Positions 16,668 to 23,385 of a stretch of DNA of 35,124 nt are shown here, piece by piece (position 1 is the first letter of the stretch; each line of letters opens with the position of its first letter). Location of the stretch: NCBI GenBank assembly GCA_016218345.1, contig JACREH010000043.1, positions 1 through 35,124 on the forward strand, written 5' to 3'. Both the position numbers and the translations under genes were made by a program. This DNA is from Gammaproteobacteria bacterium (GTDB taxonomy: Bacteria > Pseudomonadota > Gammaproteobacteria > Acidiferrobacterales > UBA6901). The notes beneath the pieces are model-generated. The model worked only from the letters and a program-made list of their open reading frames with translations, did no database searches and was not told the origin of the DNA.

Positions 16668-17537
16668 GTGGCAACGGACTACAAAAAATCGCTGAATATC
16701 CTGCGACGCCAGGGCTATGGCGGCGGCTTTATTCTGAAGCATCGGGCGTTATTGACCCTGCCCATTCATCCGCTGGATCTTGTTCTGGGTGTGGTTCTCG
16801 CCATTCTGCTGTTTGGGGCATGGTTGCTCGCGTTGCCGTTCGTGACGCAATTTTGGGCGATATTCCTGGAGTACGGCCTGTCTGCTCTGTCGCTGCCGGA
16901 CCAGGTCGAGCTCGTGCGCTATTCGGCGATGGACCTCTATGAGTTTGATTTCCCCCACATCGAGCTGGCTTCCGGCCTGCCCGATTTCGCCGCTTGGTGG
17001 ATTGCAACCGTCGTTACCGTGCTTGTTTTCGTGGGCTCTTTTTTCCTGCCGAAGAACAAGGTGCCGTTGATATATCTGGTGCGGTTTATCGCCGCTGTCC
17101 AGGGTGTTTCCCAGGTCTACTTTCTCCTCACGCCGGAGACGTTCCCCTACAACCTCAGCGGCTACATCGCCGGAATCATGCTCGCCGGCCTGGCGCTGAT
17201 TACCCTGATCCCGCTGATTCTGGGGTTTACTTACAACATCTTTTATTTTGGACTCTGGAAGAAACTGTCTTTGGCGATTCTGACGATGGGCCACCTGATC
17301 GTGCTGGTGCCTCTGCAATACCTGACGCAGGCATACATCCTTCACCATAGCTCGCTGATGTTCATGCCGGTGTTATTCGTGATCTTCGGCCTTCCGCTCG
17401 ATATCATGGTCTTCATCGCGCTCTACGCCTGGGGGATGACCTGGAAACAGCGCCGATCTTCCGACCTGCGCGGCCGCCGGGCGGCCGCCGACCGCGAGGC
17501 GCACTCGCCGCAAGACAGAAGGCAAGAGCGCGCCTAG
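16668..17537 (+). CDS. Polytopic membrane protein of unknown function, last gene of the polysaccharide operon
   Basis: I do not recognise this 289-aa protein. It has about six to seven hydrophobic helices (about residues 36-66, 107-127, 132-154, 163-195, 202-224, 230-258), a polar N-terminus (DYKKSLNILRRQGYGGGF) and a basic, Arg-rich cytosolic tail of about 30 residues. It starts with GTG at 16668, 30 bases after the YaiO-like gene, with GGACGGAG upstream. The arrangement suggests an inner-membrane partner of the synthase, in the way PgaD assists PgaC or PelD/PelE assist PelF/PelG, but no motif supports a specific role. A Yip1-like or flippase-like part is an alternative. Confidence 0.7.
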   Translation: MATDYKKSLNILRRQGYGGGFILKHRALLTLPIHPLDLVLGVVLAILLFGAWLLALPFVTQFWAIFLEYGLSALSLPDQVELVRYSAMDLYEFDFPHIELASGLPDFAAWWIATVVTVLVFVGSFFLPKNKVPLIYLVRFIAAVQGVSQVYFLLTPETFPYNLSGYIAGIMLAGLALITLIPLILGFTYNIFYFGLWKKLSLAILTMGHLIVLVPLQYLTQAYILHHSSLMFMPVLFVIFGLPLDIMVFIALYAWGMTWKQRRSSDLRGRRAAADREAHSPQDRRQERA

Positions 17538-17581
17538 CGTTTCTCTGGAAGATAACAAACTCAACGCCCAGGCGCCGGGGG

Positions 17582-17604
17582 TTTACCGGCCTTCAACCGG
17601 TAAA
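17582..17604. terminator. Hairpin between convergent genes
   Basis: TTTACCGG, a seven-base loop and CCGGTAAA form a perfect 8-bp stem, followed on the plus strand by AAAATCGGTTTT. It lies between the end of the polysaccharide operon and the convergent minus-strand secreted protein gene, where a terminator is expected. The U-run is broken, so it is a weak candidate. Confidence 0.4.
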
Positions 17605-17690
17605 AATCGGTTTTCCTTCGCGTCCTTGCGTGTCGGCGCCGAGTTTTCGGCGTGTGCGCGTTGACGATAGCGCCACGGCCTGGATGCTCG

Positions 17691-18854
17691 TCAGCGAGCG
17701 GCGAGGATGGTGGGAGTGGTGGCGGGGATAAGGGTCGGAAACTGCACGAGCGCGGCAACCGTCAGGCCGGCGACGTTGGAGTACTTGTAGCTGTCGGGCG
17801 CGGTCGTGTCCCGCACCGCACCGTCCACGGGGTCGAAGGCGTAGGCGATGAGCCGGTTGAGCGCGCCGGTGGGAACCGGGTATTTCAGGGCCGCGGCGCC
17901 CATGGCGAGCACCGCCGTGGTGAGGCTGTAACTCAACTCTTCCGTGGTACAAGGGGCGCCGCCGGACAGCTCGCACGCATATAGCGACTGGAGGGCGCTC
18001 GTGTTCGGAGCGCTCGCGCCGAAGATCCACGGCAGGTAGCCCTGCGGAAAGACCCGGCTGAAGCTCGGTTCGGCGCGTTCCAGACTTCCATCGTCGTAGG
18101 TCCCGACCGCATAGTTGCCGTTGGTGGCGTCGAAAAATACCGTGCCGGTCTGCTCCAGGCGCGATACCGCCTGCTGGAAGACGGTATCGCCGTACATCAA
18201 CACGCCGGCCTTGAAACCGAGGTAGTTGTCTCCTTGGTCGGCTGCATAGCGGAACGGCCAGAGCTCCCACCCGCCGCCGCCCCACTTCTGCCAGGAGCTG
18301 TAGAAGAATCCGTCCGCGGCCCGGTTTTTCGTCAGCACGAAATTAAGCGCGGCGCGGGCGTTGGCCTCATAGCGCTTGGCCAGGGTATCGGAGCCCGAAA
18401 GGGTTTTGTGCAGGTAGAGCAGATAAACGAACAGCGTGCTCGTGGAGTCGACGCCGCGCACGTTGGTTACGCCGGCGCCCGGCGAGATGGCAACGGAGCG
18501 ATAGGGCGAGCGCGTGGAATACGCGTAGTACCAGCTGCCGCGCCACGAGGTGTTGGACATGTCCTCGCGGGCGGCGAGCCAATGAATTCCGTTTTCCAGG
18601 CCGGTGAGATAACGGCTGTCGCGGCTGTACCAGTATGCGGCGGCGAAACCGATGAGCGCGTACTCCATGGTGGAGTCGACATTGGCCAGCCGTCCACCCT
18701 TGCCGTCCGGGATCACGCCCTCGGCGCTCTGCTGGCTGAGCAGGTATTCGGCGACCCGCATCGCATAGGCGGGATAGTTGTAAGTCGTGGCTTGGTCTTG
18801 AGCGAAGGCCGGTGTCGCCGTCAAGGCGAGACAAACGATAAAAATAAACCGCAT
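17691..18854 (-). CDS. Secreted helical-toroid-like protein (possible glycoside hydrolase or lyase)
   Basis: The 387-aa product has a Sec signal (MRFIFIVCLALTATPAFA, cleavage before Q19). The mature part has repeating helical hairpins with aromatic and Gly-rich turns (AMRVAEYLLSQQSAEGVIPD, MEYALIGFAAAYWYSRD, GLENGIHWLAAREDM, GWELWPFRYAADQGD, LERAEPSFSRVFPQGYLPWIFG). This resembles six-hairpin glycosidase or polysaccharide-lyase toroids, but I cannot name a family. The start is the ATG complementary to 18852-18854. GGTGGAG lies about 10 bases upstream on that strand, and a longer frame upstream lacks such a site. It faces the polysaccharide operon end to end, so it may process the same polymer under separate control. 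Confidence 0.65.
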   Translation of the reverse strand: MRFIFIVCLALTATPAFAQDQATTYNYPAYAMRVAEYLLSQQSAEGVIPDGKGGRLANVDSTMEYALIGFAAAYWYSRDSRYLTGLENGIHWLAAREDMSNTSWRGSWYYAYSTRSPYRSVAISPGAGVTNVRGVDSTSTLFVYLLYLHKTLSGSDTLAKRYEANARAALNFVLTKNRAADGFFYSSWQKWGGGGWELWPFRYAADQGDNYLGFKAGVLMYGDTVFQQAVSRLEQTGTVFFDATNGNYAVGTYDDGSLERAEPSFSRVFPQGYLPWIFGASAPNTSALQSLYACELSGGAPCTTEELSYSLTTAVLAMGAAALKYPVPTGALNRLIAYAFDPVDGAVRDTTAPDSYKYSNVAGLTVAALVQFPTLIPATTPTILAAR

Positions 18855-18933
18855 GGGATAACATCTCCACCTAATAGTTATAATAGCGACGCCAGAAAAT
18901 GCCGACGTTACTTGTGCCTGGTAATTAATAGAC

Positions 18934-18950
18934 GGATTACCTTGTAATCC
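18934..18950. promoter_or_regulatory. Perfect inverted repeat in the divergent intergenic region
   Basis: GGATTAC-CTT-GTAATCC is a 7-bp perfect inverted repeat in the 252-base space between the divergent secreted protein gene (start 18854) and the TPR gene (start 19107). It lies about 80 bases upstream of the former. It could be an operator for a regulator of either gene; no known regulator is matched. A TATAAT-like stretch (TATTATAAC on the minus strand, near 18882-18890) lies between it and the minus-strand start. Confidence 0.4.
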
Positions 18951-19106
18951 ACAGACCGGCCATCCTGTTCGGCCGCACCGGCCATCGTCTTTTCGCATGC
19001 GCCCGCCGATTTCAGACCCGGCGAAAAATGGGGAAAATCATCGAATCTGCGGGGTTCGGAATACCCGAGTCGGCAGGTGTAGAATGCCGTTATCGCCCCC
19101 TGACGG

Positions 19107-20564
19107 ATGCGTTTTATGCGCCTGCCCATGCTGAATGTTCGTCCTTGGTGGCCGGTTGCCGCCGTTGTTTTCATGACGCACGTGAGCGCCGTGCCAGCGG
19201 CCCAAGCACCCACAACACCGGGCGAGCGCGCTCCGGCTACATCCGCGTCCGCGCCCAAGGATTGGGGCCAAGCGGCCGAGGAGCTAGAGAAGAAGCGGGA
19301 CTGGCCCGGGCTGCTGACCCTCGGCCGTTCCTGGACGAAAGCCACCCCCACGGATCGCCAGGCCTGGTTGACGCTCGGTTCGGCCGCCCACCAGACCGGC
19401 AAGCACAAGGAGGCGCAATACGCCTGGCAGCAGGCCCTGCGCCTCGACCCGAACGACGCCGATACCCACAACGCCCTCGGCATGACGAATATGGAACTCG
19501 GTCAGCACGCGGCGGCCATTCGAAATTTCCAGCAGGCGATCAAGCTTAACCCCAAGTTTCCCGAGGTCTGGAACAACCTCGGCGCCGCCTATGCCGAAAG
19601 TCACCACCACAAGGAGGCCGTTCATGCCTACCGCGAGGCCGTACGGTTGCGCCCCGGCTACGCCGAGGCGTGGGTCAATTTGGGTGGGGCGAATATGAAC
19701 CTCAAGGATTATCGCGCGGCGCTGCCGTGTTACGAGAAGGCGCTCAAGATCAAACCGGCGGACGCGGACGCCTGGAACGACCTGGGACAGGCACATGCCG
19801 GTCTTAAGCAGTACGCCGCCGCCAAGAAGGCGTTTCGCGAGGCGCTGAGATTGCGGCCGGCGCTCGCCGAGGCCTGGAACAACCTGGGTGCTGCATATGT
19901 GGAGGATCGCCGCGTCCTCACCGATATGCAACGCGAGAACCTGACGCCCTACGAAGAGGCCGTCAAACACTATCGCGAGGCGGTGCGCATCAAGCCGGAT
20001 TACGCCGAGGCCTGGATCAACCTGGGCGGGGCCTATGCGTATCTGCGGAGACACTACGACGCGGTGGATGCATTCAAGCAGGCCGTGCACCTCGAACCCA
20101 AGAGCGCCGAGCATTGGCACAACATCGGCACCGCCTACGCGGGCCTCAAGGAATTCGACGATGCCAAGAACGCCTACCGCGAGGCGCTGAAGTTGCGGCC
20201 CGACTACGCCGAGGCATGGAACAGCCTGGGCTCGGCCGAGTTCGAGACCCACCGCTACGAGGACGCCGTCAATGCCTACCGCGAGGCGGTGAGGATAAAA
20301 CCCGACTTCGGCGAGGCCTGGATCAACCTCGGTGCGGCGCTCAGTCATATTCCCCGGCACACGGAGGCCGTGACCGCCTACCAGCGGGCATTGCAGATCT
20401 ATCCGAACGATCCCGATGCCTGGCTTGGGATCGGGATGTGCTATCACGAGTTGGCGGAACGCGAGCGTGCCGTCAGGACCTATGAGAAGCTGCTAGCCAT
20501 CGGGCGCGAGGAGCACGCCAAGGCGCTCTACCAGGAAGTGAAATCGTATCGTGATGCCTATTAA
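19107..20564 (+). CDS. Secreted tetratricopeptide-repeat protein
   Basis: The 485-aa product has a signal peptide (about residues 1-32, ending in AVPAA) and then about eleven tandem 34-residue TPR units covering most of the protein. The units share the consensus AEAWNNLGAAY...HxEAVxAYREAVRLRPD, many almost identical to one another. One unit (about residue 270) has an insert (VLTDMQRENLTPYEE). TPR superhelices bind proteins. Export systems for polysaccharides use such periplasmic scaffolds: AlgK next to AlgE, or the TPR half of PgaA. Here a separate TPR protein lies 1.6 kb from a YaiO-like barrel, so a joint role is possible but not shown. ATGs at 19116 and 19128 are alternative starts. Confidence 0.85.
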   Translation: MRFMRLPMLNVRPWWPVAAVVFMTHVSAVPAAQAPTTPGERAPATSASAPKDWGQAAEELEKKRDWPGLLTLGRSWTKATPTDRQAWLTLGSAAHQTGKHKEAQYAWQQALRLDPNDADTHNALGMTNMELGQHAAAIRNFQQAIKLNPKFPEVWNNLGAAYAESHHHKEAVHAYREAVRLRPGYAEAWVNLGGANMNLKDYRAALPCYEKALKIKPADADAWNDLGQAHAGLKQYAAAKKAFREALRLRPALAEAWNNLGAAYVEDRRVLTDMQRENLTPYEEAVKHYREAVRIKPDYAEAWINLGGAYAYLRRHYDAVDAFKQAVHLEPKSAEHWHNIGTAYAGLKEFDDAKNAYREALKLRPDYAEAWNSLGSAEFETHRYEDAVNAYREAVRIKPDFGEAWINLGAALSHIPRHTEAVTAYQRALQIYPNDPDAWLGIGMCYHELAERERAVRTYEKLLAIGREEHAKALYQEVKSYRDAY

Positions 20565-20758
20565 GACGCCCTGACGGTCGATTCTTCCGCACCCCCCCGG
20601 ATGTCGGATGTGGACGTCGAACATGTTTGACGGTAACCGCCAAACACCACTAGATCCAGGCGAATAACAAGAGATGGTATCTTTCGGCCTATCCCTGACA
20701 CCACGAAATCCCGCTGGTTCTCGCCAAAACTTGACGGAATTCATGGATTTCCCCTGAT

Positions 20759-20774
20759 TGTGACGTACATCACA
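20759..20774. promoter_or_regulatory. CRP-type site (TGTGA-N6-TCACA)
   Basis: TGTGA-CGTACA-TCACA is a perfect match to the CRP/Vfr consensus half-sites, about 195 bases after the TPR gene and 500 bases before the next gene. No well-placed -10 follows at the class II distance. A MITE-like element begins 41 bases downstream and now separates it from the FNR-type site. Confidence 0.6.
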
Positions 20775-20815
20775 GAAATATTGGCCAGCTACGGTCACTG
20801 TATGCATGCAACAAG

Positions 20816-20974
20816 TTAAGGAATCTCTGATTTATTCAGAGATTCCTGCGGCGCATGGATGGGCCGCCGTTTTCAATGGCGATAAGCCGTTGAAAACGAA
20901 GGAAAGCGAAAACCGCGTTTTTCGCTTTCCGTGCGCTGAGAATTCCAGGATGGAATTATTCAGAGCTTCCTTAA
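20816..20974. mobile_element. MITE-like element, 159 bp, with terminal inverted repeats
   Basis: The ends are TTAAGGAATCTCTGA (20816-20830) and, read on the other strand from 20974, TTAAGGAAGCTCTGA: 14 of 15 identical, with further matches inward. TTAA may be the duplicated target or part of the repeat. There is no transposase. Inside are three strong hairpins: GGAATCTCTGA/TCAGAGATTCC (20820-20846), CGTTTTCAA/TTGAAAACG with an inner GGC/GCC (20868-20898), and a 12-bp stem GGAAAGCGAAAA (20901-20912) with 20919-20930. AATTCC/GGAATT lies near the right end. This is a non-autonomous element whose parent insertion sequence I cannot name. Confidence 0.75.
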
Positions 20975-20998
20975 GGCAACCAGGCAGAATTGTCATTA

Positions 20999-21039
20999 TT
21001 GATGTACATCAAAGCAAGGCCGGGCATAGAGGGTAGATT
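20999..21039 (+). promoter_or_regulatory. FNR/Anr-type class II promoter
   Basis: TTGAT-GTAC-ATCAA (20999-21012) is a perfect FNR/Anr box. TAGATT at 21034-21039 is a fair -10, placed so that the box centre would be about 41 bases before the start site (near 21046). That is the classic geometry for activation by an FNR-type oxygen sensor, or a CRP-family relative with the same half-site. It leads to the secreted protein gene at 21263 with a leader of about 215 bases. Confidence 0.72.
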
Positions 21040-21262
21040 CACTCGTGTCTGGCCATGCTGTTGTTATTTATTTTAGGTGTAAATGGCCGGGTGCAAGTAG
21101 ATCAGGACACGGTTGTGGCGCACCGCTCAAAATCGAACAAGGCGCAACATCCATGGAGGGTAAATTCATTGAAACCTCACCGGGCTAGTAAGCAAGCTTC
21201 GTTTCTCAATGTGTGCGGAGGTTGTCCGATTTCCGCGCTTTATACATAAAGGAGGATGTGTC

Positions 21263-22144
21263 ATGAAAACAAGCAAGCAAAATATCCATCGCTGGGCCTG
21301 TTCGCTGTTAGGGGCGGGGTTGTTTGTGTTGTGTAGCAGCGTTGCATGGGCTACCGAGAGCGCAGAAGTCGGGATCCGGCCCCATAACAACGCGCAGGGA
21401 GATGACTTGGTCGCCCCTTACGGGCACTTCGCCTTTTCAGGCGGGGGCGCCCCGGGTCCGTGGTCGACTGTTTTTACGGTTTCAAATACGACATCAACGG
21501 CCACGACGGTGAACGTGAAGTGCTATAACGAGTTCACGCAACGGGTCGGACCGGCGGCGGGGACCACATTCACCCTGACCGCGTTTAACATGAATTTCTA
21601 CACGCCGGAGGCCCTCGGGCTGACCACCGACCCATTATTCAGCGGCTTCGGTTGGTGTTATTTCGCGGTCACCGCCGGGGACAGCATCTCGGTCGGTGTC
21701 GGTACCGGGATCCGGGGGATCGCCGGCAACACCACGATATTTGGTAGCAACAACTCCCGCGCGATTGCAATGGACACCGCGCAACGAATGGTCACCACCG
21801 ACGACGGCAGCGTCCCGTTCTGGACCAAACAGGCCAGCTGGACGAGCTACCTGCTGTCTATCAATCCCACGACCACGGCTCGGAGCCTGACCGTCAATAT
21901 CTATGACGACAACAACGTCTTCCAGGGGGCTCTAGTTACTACCCTGAGCCCGAGGGATCTGGACATGCTGGTGATCTCCTCGGTGGGCGCGGCGGCCTTC
22001 GGCACCGCCGACGTGAAGATCAACGGGCGCGGCTTCGTGGGCTGGGTGGCCGGTTTCAACTCCGCGTCCCTGGAGCTGTTCCTGTACGGCGTGCCGTTGT
22101 ACGAGTTCGAGACCTCGGCATTAGCCGCCGGTGATCGTCCGTAA
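21263..22144 (+). CDS. Secreted protein of unknown function, beta-rich
   Basis: I do not recognise this 293-aa protein. A Sec signal ends SSVAWA/TE (cleavage after residue 30). The mature part is rich in Thr, Ser, Gly and aromatic residues, with a beta-strand pattern (WSTVFTVSNTTSTATTVNVK, SWTSYLLSINPTTTARSLTV) suggesting immunoglobulin-like or jelly-roll domains. Two Cys (KCYNE and GWCYF) may form a disulfide. No catalytic motif, sorting signal or PEP-CTERM tail is seen. The start is firm: AAGGAGG at 21249-21255 is a perfect ribosome site. The strong ribosome site, FNR-type promoter and long leader suggest abundant, oxygen-controlled expression. A surface or matrix protein is one guess. Confidence 0.8.
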   Translation: MKTSKQNIHRWACSLLGAGLFVLCSSVAWATESAEVGIRPHNNAQGDDLVAPYGHFAFSGGGAPGPWSTVFTVSNTTSTATTVNVKCYNEFTQRVGPAAGTTFTLTAFNMNFYTPEALGLTTDPLFSGFGWCYFAVTAGDSISVGVGTGIRGIAGNTTIFGSNNSRAIAMDTAQRMVTTDDGSVPFWTKQASWTSYLLSINPTTTARSLTVNIYDDNNVFQGALVTTLSPRDLDMLVISSVGAAAFGTADVKINGRGFVGWVAGFNSASLELFLYGVPLYEFETSALAAGDRP

Positions 22145-22167
22145 CGCCGATTCGACGGAGCGGTTCG

Positions 22168-23385
22168 ATGTATCGACAGCCAGGCGACCCCGGTGTGTTC
22201 GGGGTCGCCGTATTTCTTCCTGTATTCTTCGTCGTTTTCATCCATCCCGTGGTTCTTTCCAGCGGTAGCGCCCGGGCGGAGGAAACCGCGATCCGAAAAC
22301 CCATCGACGTCGAGCGGCTGAGCGCAACAGTACGCGACCGCGGTCAATCGGATCGGGCCCGGATCAATGTCGCCGGGATCTTGGTTAAATCCGGTGATCC
22401 CAAGGCGCTGGAACCGGTATTCGAGGTGATTCGGACAGCCGCAGAAAACCCCATGCTCCGGGCGGCGATCGTACGGACCCTCGACCGGGCGGTGCAGAAG
22501 GCGCGCGCGACAAGATTCCTGGCGGAACTCCTCAACGACGGCCAGCAGGCCGACGAGGTGCGCGCGGCGGCGGCGGCCAGCCTCGGTGCGCTCGGTGCCG
22601 TGGAAGACCGGCCGGCGCTTATGCGCTATTGTTCCGATCCCACACCGACCCTGCGTCTCTCGGCGTGCACCGCGTTGTTGGAGTTGGGCGGCACCGAGAT
22701 GGAACGGACGGAACTCTTCATCAAGATCCTCACCGATGACGCACAGCCGGGCCACGCGCGTGCCGATGCCGCGTACCAACTCGGTAGGCGCAAGGATCCC
22801 GCCGGGCTGGCGCCGTTGTCGACCGTGCTTGCCGAAGAATCCGCGGAGATTCCCGAGCCGAAAAATCCCGGCGAGTATTTCGCGAGCCGCGCGGCGGCTA
22901 AGGCCGACGTACCCATGGCGGCGGCGCGCGCGCTCGGCCAGCTGGGCGATGCCCGGGCCGCGCCGTCGTTGCTCGCGCGCACCAAGACTGCCGTAGGGGA
23001 ATTACGGATGGAATTGTTCAAGGCGTTGGCGCTGTTAAAGGCCCGAGAAGCACTGCCGGCGGCGCGCGCGGCGATCATCGACGATGACGATCAACGCGTG
23101 CGCCGTTGGGCGGCGGTGTTGTTGAAGGAACTGAAAAATCCCGAATCCCTGCCGGAGTTGCGGCGCGCCGTTGAACAAGACCGCGATCCCGGGGTGCGCT
23201 TGCAGGCGGTGCAGGCGCTCGAGGCCATGCAGGACCGCGAGGCGGTGACGCTCATCCAAGAGGCGTTGCCGAAAGAGGAACTGAAAGAGGTACGCGCGGC
23301 CATGGAGCAGGCGCTGACTAGTCTGTCCGCCGCCGTCGCCGAACCCGGCGCCGCCGCCGACGGCAGCGCGTCGAAAACTAACTGA
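22168..23385 (+). CDS. HEAT-repeat protein, probably exported
   Basis: The 405-aa product has an N-terminal hydrophobic stretch (about residues 9-32) ending SGSARA/EE, suggesting export. About eight helical-pair HEAT (PBS-lyase-like) repeats follow, for example VRAAAAASLGALGAVEDRPALM, MAAARALGQLGDARAAPSLLA, VRRWAAVLLKELKNPESLPELRRAV and VRLQAVQALEAMQDREAV. Such scaffolds bind proteins; no enzyme motif is seen. The n-region of the signal is poor in basic residues, and a terminator-like hairpin lies in its codons, so the true start is uncertain (GTG at 22249 is an alternative). Its last 8 bases overlap the end of the convergent GspE-type gene. It may be co-transcribed with the upstream secreted protein. 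Confidence 0.78.
   Translation: MYRQPGDPGVFGVAVFLPVFFVVFIHPVVLSSGSARAEETAIRKPIDVERLSATVRDRGQSDRARINVAGILVKSGDPKALEPVFEVIRTAAENPMLRAAIVRTLDRAVQKARATRFLAELLNDGQQADEVRAAAAASLGALGAVEDRPALMRYCSDPTPTLRLSACTALLELGGTEMERTELFIKILTDDAQPGHARADAAYQLGRRKDPAGLAPLSTVLAEESAEIPEPKNPGEYFASRAAAKADVPMAAARALGQLGDARAAPSLLARTKTAVGELRMELFKALALLKAREALPAARAAIIDDDDQRVRRWAAVLLKELKNPESLPELRRAVEQDRDPGVRLQAVQALEAMQDREAVTLIQEALPKEELKEVRAAMEQALTSLSAAVAEPGAAADGSASKTN
22183..22209 (+). terminator. GC-rich hairpin followed by a T-rich tract, inside the start of the HEAT gene
   Basis: GGCGACCCCG, a seven-base loop and CGGGGTCGCC form a perfect 10-bp stem, followed by GTATTTCTTCC. It stands 39 bases after the stop of the secreted protein gene and would serve as its terminator. 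It also lies within the first codons of the HEAT-repeat gene, so it may act as an attenuator or argue for a later start of that gene. Confidence 0.6.

Noticed and set aside
20493-20807. 104-codon minus-strand frame after the TPR gene
   Set aside because: It overlaps the TPR gene end and a CRP-type site, and has no ribosome site or recognisable product.
20806-21036. 76-codon frame covering the MITE-like element
   Set aside because: It is read entirely through hairpins of a mobile element and the FNR site, so coding is very unlikely.
21055-21249. 64-codon frame in the leader of the secreted protein gene
   Set aside because: It has no ribosome site and its product looks random; the region is better explained as an untranslated leader.
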